Assembly: GCF_009428905.1 (NCBI RefSeq)
Contig: NZ_WHYR01000006.1
Location: 40,295 to 104,294, forward strand
Length of the DNA: 64,000 nt
Source of the DNA: Desulfofundulus thermobenzoicus
GTDB lineage: Bacteria; Bacillota; Desulfotomaculia; Desulfotomaculales; Desulfovirgulaceae
Direction: 5' to 3'
Part shown: in pieces, positions 24,668-34,370 of the stretch
Layout: every line of letters begins with the position of its first letter
Position numbering within the stretch: position 1 is the first letter of the stretch
Translations under genes and position numbers: made by a program
The notes under the pieces: model-generated
The model's input: the letters and a program-made list of their open reading frames with translations, nothing else
Told to the model about the DNA's origin: nothing
Database searches by the model: none

Positions 24668-25125
24668 TCTTTCTGGACTCCGATATTTTCTTAATCGACC
24701 TGCGCTACCGGCGCGACCAAAAATATAGCGCCAATGCCGACTTTTTAGCTCAGCTAAAGAACAGCAAAGAATCAGCGGTTACCTCGCTCTTTAATGTTTT
24801 AGAAATTTGTGGTATCCTCTCTTTTAATTTAAATGCGCAACAACTAATCGATCTGTATCATCACCTGCCTGCCCGCTATAATCTGAAAATTTACCCGGAA
24901 TTAAAACAAAAGATATCCCTGCCGCGCATCCCTGTGAAACAAATTCTCCAGGTTATACAAAACAAGGCCAGCTTCGGCGATGCGCTGATTATTTGCATTC
25001 TCCTGGAAATGGGCCCGGTGGTATCCCACCTGATAAGCTGGAACGCCAGGCATTTCGTTCACCACCTGCCCGTACCGGCCTTAACTCCGGCAGAAGCCCT
25101 GGAAGCCGGGATATTTAGACGTTAA
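24664..25125 (+). CDS. PIN-domain toxin (VapC-like)
   Basis: The 153-residue protein starts with GTG 24664, overlapping the antitoxin stop. MIFLDSDIFLIDL provides the first Asp, the Glu is in FNVLEICGIL, and FGDALIICILLEMG provides a later Asp. The fourth PIN region (VSHLISWNARHFVHHL) has Asn where VapC proteins usually have Asp (W-N-x-R-H-F, seen in several PIN subfamilies). It is therefore a divergent PIN RNase toxin rather than a canonical VapC. Confidence 0.75.
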   Translation: MIFLDSDIFLIDLRYRRDQKYSANADFLAQLKNSKESAVTSLFNVLEICGILSFNLNAQQLIDLYHHLPARYNLKIYPELKQKISLPRIPVKQILQVIQNKASFGDALIICILLEMGPVVSHLISWNARHFVHHLPVPALTPAEALEAGIFRR

Positions 25126-25279
25126 GGCGACTGCATCTCATGTCAGGGCATGGCAAAATGTCGTATCATATGCTTTAAGCTTTAGAAAAGGAAAGGGGCT
25201 TTTTTAACTTCCGGCCGGGCAGGAAATGATCTATTTAGAGGCGAAATCTTTTTTAATTATATTATTCTGGAGGGTTTTT

Positions 25280-26563
25280 TTGAAAAGCGTTTACCGGCTG
25301 GCCAACATCTCCCTGGCCCTGGCCTTTACCGGCACGGTGGCCTCTTACCCTTTCCGGCACACCATAACGGGCGGGCTGATCCAGGCGGCCTGCGAGGCCG
25401 CGCTGGTGGGCGGCATGGCCGACTGGTTCGCCGTCACCGCCCTGTTCAGGCATCCTCTGGGCTTAAAGATACCACATACTGCTATTATTGAAAAAAACAG
25501 GGACGCACTGATCCATAACATCGCCGATGTGGTGCAGAACGAATGGCTTACCCTGGATGTTATACACGAGCAAATAAACAGTATTAATGTTACGGAAAAA
25601 CTGCTGGGCTATTATCACACCCCCGCCGCCCAGGAATATATCCGGAAGCTGCTGTTTAACGCCCTCCATGACATCCTGAACTCCCTGGATATGGAGAACA
25701 TATCCCATCTGACGGCCAGGCGGGTCAGAAGGTTTTTAAAAAAAGTGGATTTGAACCAGCTCTTACGGGCTTTCCTCAACTGGCTGCAGGAAAATGCCTA
25801 TGATGACGAAATACTGGACTACCTGCTCGATGAGCTTATTGAAGTTATTGGGAATGAACGTACCCGCAAATGGATGGAAGTAGTCCTGGTTAAAGCGGTG
25901 GAAAACTACAGGCAGGGAGGCGGCCCCTTACGCAAGCTGGGCATTGATCTCTCCCTGCGACTGGACATTTTAAACTACGGGGAGGCCGCCTCCAACATAC
26001 AAACCCGGGCGCTGGACTTCCTAAGGGAAGTACGCGCCAACCGGCAGCACGACTACAGGCTCAAAGTTAAATCAATGCTCTTTGAGACCATCGGCTCCCA
26101 TCTGGAAAACAACGCCGGCCTGCGCGAATCCCTGGAAAAATGGAAGGACGAGGTAATCGACCGGCTGCCCGTGGAAAAAACGGTACAGGGGCTGCTCTAC
26201 AATTTCAAGAAAAAGTTCGGCTCGGCAAAGCACAGCGGCACATCGGTGGCCATTAAACTGGCCGCCGGTTTTCTGGATGAACAGGTGGGCCTGCTGGAAA
26301 GGGACCACCATAAGAAAGAACAAATGGAAGGCTGGATTAAAACCCGCCTGCTCCGGGTGGTGGACGGGGAAGTGCATCCCCGGCTGGGGGAACTGGTGAA
26401 AGAAAACCTGAGCCGCCTGGACAATAAGACAGTGATCCAGATGGTGGAGAGAAGGGTGGGCAAGGACCTGCAGTACATCCGGATCAACGGCGCCCTGGTG
26501 GGGGGTTCCGTGGGTGTAATAATTTACCTCTGCAAGCTGCTCATCGAAAGGTTCTGGATTTAA
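25280..26563 (+). CDS. DUF445 family membrane-associated protein
   Basis: The about 427-residue protein matches DUF445 (YheB/YjiN-like): N-terminal YRLANISLALAFTGTVASYPF, the family block AALVGGMADWFAVTALFRHPLG, a long helical middle, and a C-terminal membrane helix after RINGALVGGSVGVIIY. The function of the family is not established. I favour TTG 25280, which follows TGGAGGG, over ATG 25226. It is convergent with the minus-strand lipoprotein gene and has no obvious partner. Confidence 0.85.
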   Translation: MKSVYRLANISLALAFTGTVASYPFRHTITGGLIQAACEAALVGGMADWFAVTALFRHPLGLKIPHTAIIEKNRDALIHNIADVVQNEWLTLDVIHEQINSINVTEKLLGYYHTPAAQEYIRKLLFNALHDILNSLDMENISHLTARRVRRFLKKVDLNQLLRAFLNWLQENAYDDEILDYLLDELIEVIGNERTRKWMEVVLVKAVENYRQGGGPLRKLGIDLSLRLDILNYGEAASNIQTRALDFLREVRANRQHDYRLKVKSMLFETIGSHLENNAGLRESLEKWKDEVIDRLPVEKTVQGLLYNFKKKFGSAKHSGTSVAIKLAAGFLDEQVGLLERDHHKKEQMEGWIKTRLLRVVDGEVHPRLGELVKENLSRLDNKTVIQMVERRVGKDLQYIRINGALVGGSVGVIIYLCKLLIERFWI

Positions 26564-26609
26564 GGGCTTAACCCCATAAGCATTCCCAGCGGTAATAACC
26601 TTCTCATTG

Positions 26610-28096
26610 TTAACTTTTTTCTTTCCGGTATATTTTACTGGCCAGCCATTGGCCGTCCCGTTGTACAAATTCCACTGTAACTCCCTGCGCCGAACCGCTG
26701 ACCACCGTAAGGGGACCGGACTGTTCCGCCCGCGGGTCCGGCAGTTCCAGCAGCCAGCCCTGCCCCGGAGGCTTTTGCACCAGACCGTATTTGCGGGCCT
26801 GCTCCAGGAGTCCGGGCTCAGTGACCAGCTTACCGGCTTCCTTTTCCCGCCCCAGGCTTAAATTGTACACCAGTTCCACCAGGGTATTGTAGGCAAGGTC
26901 AGCCGGTCCAGCGCATTGCGGGGCTTATCCCAGTCCGGGACCAGGTCCACTGCTTTTTGCAGACTGGCAACGGCCTCCTCCCTCTGGCCCAATCCCAGAT
27001 AGGCTTCGCCTATTCCCCAGTACGCTTCGCCCAGCATGCGCATCACCGGGTTCGGAAGACGCGCGGGGAACGTATCTCTGGTCACCTCACCCCGGGATGA
27101 AAACCGATCCGGCTGTAAAAGTTTGACTCCGGTTATCTCTCCGACAAGGCTTTGATAAACCGTCAGGGCTTCCTGATAGCGCTGCAGACCCAGGAGCGCC
27201 CGCCCCCTGACCGGGAGGAAATGTGCGTCGGGGGGGGAACCATTATTATCAAGTGCCGCCCCCTTCTCCACAGCTTCCAGAGCACCCTGGTAATCCTTTA
27301 CCTTAACCAGGGCGTCAGCCAGGTAGTACCAGTAAAAACGCGGTGACAGCGGCCCTCCCTCTTTTATCCTCTGCCGGTAATATTCCACCACCCGGGGGAA
27401 GTAGGCGGAATAGGTGTCTTCCGCCTCGGCCAGCTTTTGCCCGTCCCAGCGTAATACATTTACCCAAAAGGCATCCCCCGTATCCCTTACCCAGACGGCC
27501 AGTTCCTGTTTGCCGTCCTGGCCGAATTCCCCCGCCAGATCCTCTACCTCCAGGCGGTGGTACCCGCTGGTGGCGATTCGTTTTAATCCATCACCCTGCC
27601 AGGACATGATATCCAGGCCGTCGCCGGCGGAAGCCCCGATGGTCCAGCCAATTAACAATTCGTCCCGTCCGTCGCCGGTAATGTCGGCCAGTTGCAGTCG
27701 CTCCAGGTTATAGCCCTTGCCTTCCTCCTGCCAGACCTTTTCCCACTTCTCCCTTTGTTGCAGGACCATCACGCCCACGCTGCCCTGGCTGATGCGGTAA
27801 CCGGCAATTATTTCCGTTACGCCGTCCCCGTTCAGGTCCGCTACCCGGATCGTCTCCCGGCTTTTCCCGCCGGATGTTTTGTCATCTGTCTGTTGATCCG
27901 CCAGGAGGGTGGCCCCTGGGGGCAGGAAAGGCATGACAATTTGTTTTAGCTCAGCCGGGCTATAAGCTGCTTCAGCAGACGCAGCCTCCATTTTTACTAC
28001 CGGAGGCTTGATCAGTTCCCCCGGGGTGGGAAACTGGGCACAGCCGTTAAGCAAAAGGCCGACCGCCACCAGTACTACAACAAGTACCCTGTTCAT
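26610..28096 (-). pseudogene. Lipoprotein with VCBS-like and TPR regions, frameshifted near its end
   Basis: From ATG 28096 (GGAGGGG 8 nt upstream) the product has a lipoprotein signal (VGLLLNGC), FG-GAP/VCBS-like repeats with calcium-type loops (VADLNGDGVTEII, LADITGDGRDELL), and a TPR region (about 250-400). The frame ends at 26858, but another frame continues from about 26925 with YNTLVELVYNLSLGREKEAG and a further 85 residues to 26610. The two read as one protein interrupted by a frameshift at about 26905-26930. The first 412 residues could still be made as a lipoprotein. It may be surface-exposed and bind other proteins. If the shift is a sequencing error, this is an intact gene. Confidence 0.75.
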
Positions 28097-28170
28097 TGAA
28101 CCGTCCCCTCCACAAAAATCTTCTTTTGCCAGCATTCAATCAAAAGGAACTTGAAAGTATTCTTACCAAA

Positions 28171-29532
28171 TTATTCCCCTTTGCCGGGCATCACATTGGT
28201 GACAAAAACGGCCTTACCATCTTTTATTTGCATAACCGCCATGGCCTTAACCGGATTACCGTCCAGGTCAAAACCGCTGATCATCCCGCTGACGGCAGGA
28301 AATTCCTTCATGTTTTGCATGGCCTCCTTAATAGCGGCGGGGTCCCGGGAAGCGGCTGTTTCAATCGCCTGCAGCAGAATGCGGGTGGCGTCGTAGGCCA
28401 GGGCGGCAAACATGTCCGGCTCCGCACCAAACCGGGCTTTATACCTGTTTACCCATTCCCTGACTTCCGGCCGGGGATCACTGGAGGACCAGTGGGTGGT
28501 AAAATAGCCGCCCTTCATGGCCTGCCAGTCAATATCCGGGGAATCCCAGCCGTCACCGCCCATGAAGGTGGCCGCAATGCCCAGCGCCCGGCCCTGCCTG
28601 CCAATCTGACCGGCTTTAAAATAATAATCGGGGAAATAGAGAATAGAGGGCTTTTGTCGGGCAATGTCTTTCAACACCGGTGTAAAGTCCTCATTGGAAG
28701 ACACATAAGCTTCATATACCGTCACCCGGCCGCCGCCCTTTTCAAAGGCTTCCTTAAATTTTTGTGCCAGTCCTGCCGAGTAAGCATTGCCCCGGTCGTA
28801 TAACACGGCGGCAGTGCCGGCTTTCAGTTTGTCCAGGGCAAAAGTGGCCGCCGCGGTACCCTGCAGGGGATCAACGAAGCAGGCGCGAAAGACACAATCC
28901 CTGCGCCGGCCGTTATCAACGGTAACCCGTGGGTTTGTTGCCGTGGGGGTAATCAGCAGCACTCCATTCTCCTGGGCTACGGTGGCTAGAGGAATAGTGA
29001 TCAACGAAGTAACCGAACCAACAATGGCGCTGACCCGGTCCTGCTTGATTAGTTTCATGGCCCCATTGACAGCCTCTGTGGCATTATTACGGTCGTCCAC
29101 AATCACGCCTTCGAGTTTAAAGGTACCGGCCCGGTACTTTTTTTCTTCCAGGGCCAGGGCGAAGCCGTTTTTCACCGACTGGCCATAGGTTTTCAGGTCA
29201 CCGGTAAGTGGAGCGATCAGCCCGATTCTGATCACATCTTGCGCTGGAACCGGCACGGGCTTTTGCGGTGCACCGGCAGCCGGGGATGAAATGTAAACCG
29301 TATTGGTTGTGGCGTCCCACTGTACATTCAACCCCAGGAGTTCGCTGATTGCCCGCAGCGGCACCATGGTCCGCCCGTCCATCAATATACCGCCATTGAC
29401 CTCCTGCCCGTTCACAATAACCCTGACCGCCGGATATTCCTGGTACACAACAGGAACATCTGCGAAGGCCGGAACCGCCAGAACCAGAAACACGAAGAGG
29501 AGCGTAATCAATAATACCCACCTGCGCCGCAA
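28171..29532 (-). CDS. Branched-chain amino acid type ABC substrate-binding protein with copper amine oxidase-like domain
   Basis: The 453-residue protein starts with a signal peptide, then a copper amine oxidase-like beta domain (about 30-85; GRTMVPLRAISELLG), a short Pro-rich linker and a Peripla_BP_6 (LivJ-type) domain (about 97-450; IRIGLIAPLTGDLKTYGQ, IVGSVTS, LITPTATNP, FATHWSS-like FTTHWSSSDP). The N-terminal domain occurs in many Clostridia surface proteins and may anchor or present the binding domain. TTG 29532 is the start, 8 nt after GGGGGGG. No ABC permease or ATPase genes are nearby, so it may act as a solitary receptor or use a distant transporter. Confidence 0.85.
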   Translation of the reverse strand: MRRRWVLLITLLFVFLVLAVPAFADVPVVYQEYPAVRVIVNGQEVNGGILMDGRTMVPLRAISELLGLNVQWDATTNTVYISSPAAGAPQKPVPVPAQDVIRIGLIAPLTGDLKTYGQSVKNGFALALEEKKYRAGTFKLEGVIVDDRNNATEAVNGAMKLIKQDRVSAIVGSVTSLITIPLATVAQENGVLLITPTATNPRVTVDNGRRRDCVFRACFVDPLQGTAAATFALDKLKAGTAAVLYDRGNAYSAGLAQKFKEAFEKGGGRVTVYEAYVSSNEDFTPVLKDIARQKPSILYFPDYYFKAGQIGRQGRALGIAATFMGGDGWDSPDIDWQAMKGGYFTTHWSSSDPRPEVREWVNRYKARFGAEPDMFAALAYDATRILLQAIETAASRDPAAIKEAMQNMKEFPAVSGMISGFDLDGNPVKAMAVMQIKDGKAVFVTNVMPGKGE

Positions 29533-29619
29533 TTTAACAACCCCCCCGGATTTTGATTTGGTAAACCCGCTTTGACCATCCTGTTTTTCTGTTTCTCTTA
29601 AAAGACGATGGAAAAATTA

Positions 29620-29651
29620 AAAAAGTTCCCTGGCATGGCAGGGAACTTTTT
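29620..29651. terminator. Strong bidirectional terminator
   Basis: A perfect 13-bp stem, AAAAAGTTCCCTG with its complement, loop GCATGG, with T-runs on both strands. It ends the minus-strand transcript that covers 29842-35.6 kb. Confidence 0.85.
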
Positions 29652-29820
29652 ACAATTATCTGAGCCCCGGTCTTTCTGCCGGAATTACGGTGAAATCACT
29701 TTTTTGCAAGGCTTCCCATAAACGGACATCCCAGCAGGCGGCAACCACCGGCGCCCTGACCCGTTGTTTCAGGATGTGGGCGACAGATAAAGGGAACTTA
29801 AATTCGTATCCTTTTTAAAA
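29652..29820 (-). pseudogene. Unidentified coding remnant without a start codon
   Basis: A minus-strand frame of about 52 codons reads VAHILKQRVRAPVVAACWDV then LWEALQKSDFTVIPAERPG and stops at about 29659. It looks coding but has a TAA directly upstream and no ATG, GTG or TTG in its first half. It may be the tail of a lost gene. I do not recognise it. Confidence 0.25.
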
Positions 29821-29841
29821 TGATTCTCCGACAATAACGAA

Positions 29842-30972
29842 TTAAAAACGATCCTGTTTCCATTTTTCCTGAATTTTGGCCGTTGCCTTGGTACCGGCAC
29901 CGGACAGAACGGCCACGGTTGTCTCATCTACCGCCAAAAACCCCTGGGACCGCAGGCGCGTCATCCCCCTGGCCACCACGGCCGCAGTGGGTTCCACATA
30001 TAGACCGCTCATGGCCAGGCTGCGTAAACCCGCCCAGATGTCCTTTTCCCCCACCGTCACAAAGGTTCCCCCCGAAATCCTGACCGCATTCAATACCTCA
30101 GCACCACGGACGGGACTGCTGCAGGCAATACCCTCTGCGGCGGTGGCTCGCCCTTTAAAATCAGATGGCGGAACAGACCAGCCTTCCACATGGGCTTTAA
30201 ACAAGGGCGCACATGCTTCGGCCTGCACTGCAAAAATGCGGGGCAGGCCGGTGATTAAACCCTGCCCTTTAAGCTCCGTAAAACCGTAATACAGGCCCAG
30301 CACAAGGCTACCATAGCCGGCCGGCACCACAACGTTATCCGGCACCCGGCAGCCCAGCTGCTCCCAAATTTCAAAGGCCAGTGTCTTTACCCCTTCCAGG
30401 AAGAACGGGTTCCAGTTGTGGCTGGCATAATAGAAGCGGGAAGCCGCCTCCCGTACAGCAAGGGCAGTATCCTCACGGCTGCCGGGGACCCGGACCAGAT
30501 GTGCTCCGCAAAGCTCGATGGGCACGGTTTTACCGGTGGACGTATCTGCCGGCACGTAGATATGGCAACGGATACCCGCAAGGGCACAATAGGCGGCCAT
30601 TGATGCACCCGCATTACCGGAGGAGTCTTCGGCAATCTCTGTGACCCCCATCTCTTTAAGCTTGCTGACCAGAACGGAAATGCCCCGGTCCTTAAAGGAT
30701 CCGGTGGGTAAAAGGTAGTCCAATTTAAAATATACAGGTGCACCATCCCAGCTGGTCTTAAAAAGGGGCGTGAAACCTTCACTGAAAGAGACCGGTTGCT
30801 CCCCCCGGACCGGTAAAGCTTCCCGGTAACGCCACAGGCCTGCAGGCCGGCCCTTGATTGCTTCCGGGTCAAAACAGGTATGGCCACGGTATTTAAAAGC
30901 GCCGCCGCATACACAATGCCACTGGAAGGTATCATCGGGGTAGCTCCGGCCGCAGGAAGTACAGATTAACAT
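29842..30972 (-). CDS. thrC: Threonine synthase-like PLP enzyme 1
   Basis: The 376-residue protein has an N-terminal zinc-ribbon-like region (CTSCGRSYPDD ... HCVCGG), the PLP lysine in PTGSFKDRG (about residue 95), a phosphate-binding SSGNAGASMAAY loop and a Gly-rich PAGYGSL segment. These are threonine synthase features (O-phosphohomoserine to threonine), though such proteins can also be related fold-type II lyases or racemases. It follows the racemase gene by 6 nt, so they are co-transcribed. A second enzyme of this type is at 34371; two copies in one cluster suggest that one has another substrate. Confidence 0.85.
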   Translation of the reverse strand: MLICTSCGRSYPDDTFQWHCVCGGAFKYRGHTCFDPEAIKGRPAGLWRYREALPVRGEQPVSFSEGFTPLFKTSWDGAPVYFKLDYLLPTGSFKDRGISVLVSKLKEMGVTEIAEDSSGNAGASMAAYCALAGIRCHIYVPADTSTGKTVPIELCGAHLVRVPGSREDTALAVREAASRFYYASHNWNPFFLEGVKTLAFEIWEQLGCRVPDNVVVPAGYGSLVLGLYYGFTELKGQGLITGLPRIFAVQAEACAPLFKAHVEGWSVPPSDFKGRATAAEGIACSSPVRGAEVLNAVRISGGTFVTVGEKDIWAGLRSLAMSGLYVEPTAAVVARGMTRLRSQGFLAVDETTVAVLSGAGTKATAKIQEKWKQDRF

Positions 30973-30978
30973 TTTTCT

Positions 30979-31683
30979 TTAACAATCCTCCCTCGCCCGC
31001 TCAATAGCCATTAAAGCCAGCATAAGGGTGGGGTCCAATTTGGCAAAGTCACCCTCGAGATAAGGAAATAAAAGAGGAATTTCCGTGCACCCCCCTATAA
31101 AGGCCAAAATTCCCCCGGCAACATAACGATTTAAAATTACATTAATTTGTTTCAAATATGCATTGTTTTCAATGTGGCCCGCTTTCACCTCGTCAATGGC
31201 CCGGGCCACAATTTCTTGATCCGGCGGCTCCGGCACGCGCAACTCCAAACCCCGGGCATGGAAAGCATTCTGGTACAGGTTCGTTTGCACGGTGGCCGTG
31301 GAGGCCAGGAGCATGATCCGCCCGGAAAAGTGGGGATAGTGCTGCTGAATGTACGCGGCGGCATGATCGATCATGCTATAAATGGGAACCTTTACTGCCT
31401 TCTGCAGTTCCTCGAGCCAGAAATGCGCCGTATTACAGGGCATAATAATAAAATCCACCCCCGCTGCTTCCAGAAGCCGCGCCGATTCAACCAGCGCGGG
31501 CAGGGGGCTTTCCGTCCCTTCCAGGATGGCGCATACCCGGGATGGTATTTGCGGGTGATTGTCGATAATGATCCGGATATGTTCCTGATCGGTTGCCGCG
31601 GGGGTATTTTTCACAATCTTGGCAAACAGGTCAACCGTGGCCATTGGCCCCATACCACCCAGGATGCCGATTTTCTTACTCAT
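30979..31683 (-). CDS. Aspartate/glutamate racemase family protein
   Basis: The 234-residue protein has the two-cysteine catalytic pattern: MPCNTAHFW (about residues 81-89) and IGGCTEIPLL (about 195), plus the N-terminal KKIGILGGMGPMAT block typical of aspartate racemases (PLP-independent L-/D-aspartate interconversion). It lies between a dicarboxylate/amino acid symporter and a threonine synthase-like gene, consistent with aspartate uptake and conversion. ATG 31683 has an AAAGGTGAT site upstream. Confidence 0.9.
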   Translation of the reverse strand: MSKKIGILGGMGPMATVDLFAKIVKNTPAATDQEHIRIIIDNHPQIPSRVCAILEGTESPLPALVESARLLEAAGVDFIIMPCNTAHFWLEELQKAVKVPIYSMIDHAAAYIQQHYPHFSGRIMLLASTATVQTNLYQNAFHARGLELRVPEPPDQEIVARAIDEVKAGHIENNAYLKQINVILNRYVAGGILAFIGGCTEIPLLFPYLEGDFAKLDPTLMLALMAIERAREDC

Positions 31684-31841
31684 GATATCACCTTTCTTTG
31701 TTTAATGACCATTTTCACGGGAACTTGCATCTGGCCGGGAAAATATTCAGCCGTGCCTTTGTGGAGGAGGCCCGGAGGTTTTGTCCCGACCATGCCGGGA
31801 CAAAACCTCCTGGCAATACATATCGTAAGGTAAAGGCAGGT

Positions 31842-33092
31842 TCACACACCAACTACACTTGCGACACCATCATCCTCGGCAACGGCTTTGCCGCCGAATT
31901 TATATAGCAAAACGGCGGCAATGGTATTGCCGAAAACGTTGATGGTGGTACGGCCCATGTCCATAAACCGGTCCACCCCCGCCAGGATGGCTATCGCCTC
32001 CATTGGAAGATTGAGGGAAGACAAAATTACCGCCAGAACCACCAGCGAAGCCGCTGGAACGTTTGCCGTCCCTTTGTTGGCAATAAGCGTGGTTAAAAGA
32101 ATGGTCAGAATGGAGGCCATGTCCAGGTGTAAACCGTAGGCTTCGGCTAAAAAGCACACGGCCAGGGACTGGTAAAGGGCGGCCCCGTCAAGGTTGAAAC
32201 TGTAACCCAGAGGCAGGACAAAGGAGACAATTTTATTGGGAATGCCCGTTTTTTCGAGAATGTTCATGTGCACCGGCAGGGTAACTTCCGAGGAACAGGT
32301 GGTAAAGGCCAGCAGCAAAGGTTCCATTACCTTTCTGGTGGTAGCAAAGGGATTCAGCCCCAGGGCGGCCACGATGATCCAGAATATTACCATAATAATC
32401 AGCAGACCGACATACATAAGCCCGATCAATTTGGCCATGCCCCAGATTACGCTACCCCCCTGGGTGGCAAACACCCAGGCCATGATTGCCGCCACAGCCA
32501 CCGGAGCGGTGGCCACAACACCCTGGGTAAGCTTGAACATGGAGTTTAGGATTCCTTCCAGGAAATCGACGACAACTTTCGCCTTTTCACCGATTCCGGC
32601 CAGGGAAATGCCGAAGCAAATGGCAAAAAAGAGGGTTGGAATGATTTTCTGACCGGCCATGGCACTGACGATATTATCGGGAACTATATCTGTAAAAAAC
32701 TTAACCCAGTCGATGGATGTGGCCAGGTTTTCCGGCAGTTTCCCCGTTGCCTGCAGAACTACGCCCGCCGCCGGATGGAAAATACCGTTTAAAGCGATCC
32801 CCAGGATGATTGAGATTCCGGTAGCCACATAAAACCATATGAAAGCCAGGGCACCGAGGCGCCCCAGTTGCTTCAAATCGGAACCCATCTTGTAAATACC
32901 CAGGGTCACCGCTGAAAAGACCAGGGGAATAACGATCATCTTAATGGCCTTGATAAATAAAGTACCGATAGGCTGGAGGGCGGCTCCAAAACCATGCCAC
33001 AGCGTGCCGATGATACCACCAACGACCAGCCCGATCAAAATCTGAAGCCACAGGGGTGGAAGCCTTCTTCTTGAATTAGCCGCATTCTCCAT
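31842..33092 (-). CDS. Dicarboxylate/amino acid:cation symporter (DctA/GltP family)
   Basis: The 416-residue protein is an SDF-family transporter with about eight helices and re-entrant loops. Signatures: MIVIPLVFSAVTLGIYKMG, TTCSSEVTLPVHM (serine-rich hairpin, here TCSSE), GYSFNLDGAALYQ and LIANKGTANVPAASLVVL with substrate-binding GVDRFMDMGRTTINVFGN. It imports aspartate, glutamate or C4-dicarboxylates with protons or sodium. The ATG at 33092 follows AAAGGAG. Neighbours (racemase, RidA, regulator, aspartase) favour aspartate or another C4 acid. Confidence 0.92.
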   Translation of the reverse strand: MENAANSRRRLPPLWLQILIGLVVGGIIGTLWHGFGAALQPIGTLFIKAIKMIVIPLVFSAVTLGIYKMGSDLKQLGRLGALAFIWFYVATGISIILGIALNGIFHPAAGVVLQATGKLPENLATSIDWVKFFTDIVPDNIVSAMAGQKIIPTLFFAICFGISLAGIGEKAKVVVDFLEGILNSMFKLTQGVVATAPVAVAAIMAWVFATQGGSVIWGMAKLIGLMYVGLLIIMVIFWIIVAALGLNPFATTRKVMEPLLLAFTTCSSEVTLPVHMNILEKTGIPNKIVSFVLPLGYSFNLDGAALYQSLAVCFLAEAYGLHLDMASILTILLTTLIANKGTANVPAASLVVLAVILSSLNLPMEAIAILAGVDRFMDMGRTTINVFGNTIAAVLLYKFGGKAVAEDDGVASVVGV

Positions 33093-33167
33093 TCCATGCC
33101 AACTCCTTTTTTATAAGTTAAATTAATACCCTATTATGGTACAATATTCACCGGTTCAACTAAACGA

Positions 33168-33551
33168 CTAGGACCTCCAGGCGATGGCTTCGATTTCCAG
33201 GCCGGCATCTTTTGGTAAAGCCGCAACCTGGACGACTGCCCGCGCCGGCAGGCTGGAACCGAAAAAGCCGGCATAAACCTCGTTTACTGCGGCAAAATCA
33301 TTGATGTTTTTTAAATAAATTGTTGTTTTTACAACATTATCCAGATCCAGCCGGGCGGCCTGCAATATGGACTGAACATTCCTGATTGCCCGGGCCGTTT
33401 GTACTTTTATGTCACCTTCCACAATTTGACCTGTTGCCGGATCCAGGGGCAGCTGGCCGGAGACAAAAACAAATTGACCGGCCTTGATTCCCTGGGAATA
33501 GGGACCAATGGCAGCAGGCGCCTTTTCCGTTTTTATTTGCTCTGGTTTCAT
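33168..33551 (-). CDS. ridA: RidA family enamine/imine deaminase
   Basis: The 127-residue product has the RidA signatures (AAIGPYSQGIKAGQFVFVSG at the start; ARAVVQVAALPKDAGLEIEA at the end, with the substrate-binding Arg). RidA hydrolyses reactive 2-aminoacrylate/enamine products of PLP dehydratases, which fits the PLP enzymes around it. I moved the start to ATG 33551, which is preceded by GGAGGAAAGG, instead of 33578. Confidence 0.95.
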   Translation of the reverse strand: MKPEQIKTEKAPAAIGPYSQGIKAGQFVFVSGQLPLDPATGQIVEGDIKVQTARAIRNVQSILQAARLDLDNVVKTTIYLKNINDFAAVNEVYAGFFGSSLPARAVVQVAALPKDAGLEIEAIAWRS

Positions 33552-33600
33552 TTGACCTTTCCTCCCCGATTGGCTCATTTATTCTATCCTGTCCTGATTA

Positions 33601-34263
33601 TCACTCAATATTTAAGCTTCTGGTGGAACGAACTCGCTTCAGATAATTGTATACGGTAAATTTGGAGACTCCTAAAACCGCCGCCACATAGTCGACCGCC
33701 CCTTTAATCAGGAACGCTCCCTTTTCTTCAAGCAGCCCCACCAACCTCACTTTGTCTTCGGTTTTCATGGTAACCGGTTGCTTGCCCATAATATCAATTG
33801 CCTGAGAAATTAAAGATTCAATGGTTTCCTGGACGGTAACCGCAAAGGTCTCCGATTGATCATCTTCCTGGAGACTGCCCACCTGACAAAATTCACTGCA
33901 TAAGGAATGAAAATTCAAAAGATCCGTCAAATCAAAATTTAGACAAAGAGCGGCGAAGATTTCCCCCCTGTCGTCCCGGATAAAAATTGTAGATGACTTC
34001 AGCAAACGGCCGTCTCTGGTGATTGTCTTGTAATTGACCAGATCTTCCGCCCGGTTGGCCTTCCGGCGCAAAACTTTTACCACCAGGTCGGTGACCGGCG
34101 CGCCGGGCTGGCGTTTGGTAACATTTCCGGCCAGGTAAACCAGGGAATGCTCCAGATTCTGCAAATCATGTACGGCAACTTCGCAATTGCGGCCGAAGGT
34201 TTCCGCCACCACCCGGGCGATGGACTTCAGGTTTTCCAACATCGTTTCCCTGATGCGGGCCAT
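33601..34263 (-). CDS. YheO/DauR-type transcriptional regulator
   Basis: The about 220-residue protein has an N-terminal YheO-like PAS domain (CEVAVHDLQNLEHSLVYLAG) and a C-terminal HTH_22 (KGAVDYVAAVLGVSKFTVYNYL). The family includes DauR, a D-arginine catabolism regulator. ATG 34263, 7 nt after AAGGGGTGA, is preferred to 34296. The gene lies upstream of ridA in the same direction, so it probably controls this amino-acid cluster. A stem (GGATTAGC ... GCTAATCC) at 34302-34337 just upstream may be its operator. Confidence 0.88.
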   Translation of the reverse strand: MARIRETMLENLKSIARVVAETFGRNCEVAVHDLQNLEHSLVYLAGNVTKRQPGAPVTDLVVKVLRRKANRAEDLVNYKTITRDGRLLKSSTIFIRDDRGEIFAALCLNFDLTDLLNFHSLCSEFCQVGSLQEDDQSETFAVTVQETIESLISQAIDIMGKQPVTMKTEDKVRLVGLLEEKGAFLIKGAVDYVAAVLGVSKFTVYNYLKRVRSTRSLNIE

Positions 34264-34370
34264 AACTGGTTCACCCCTTATTTCACATTCCACCACCTCC
34301 TGGATTAGCCGGACACCCGGTTATATCCTGCTAATCCGGCAAAATTACCGGCTTGAACAGTAAACATATT

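Noticed and set aside
24664..25125. Calling this PIN toxin a standard VapC
   Set aside because: The fourth acidic position reads WNARHF, so I describe it only as a PIN-domain toxin.
34302..34337. Hairpin GGATTAGC/GCTAATCC as a terminator
   Set aside because: No T-run follows on the minus strand; at most it is an operator or leader hairpin for the regulator gene.
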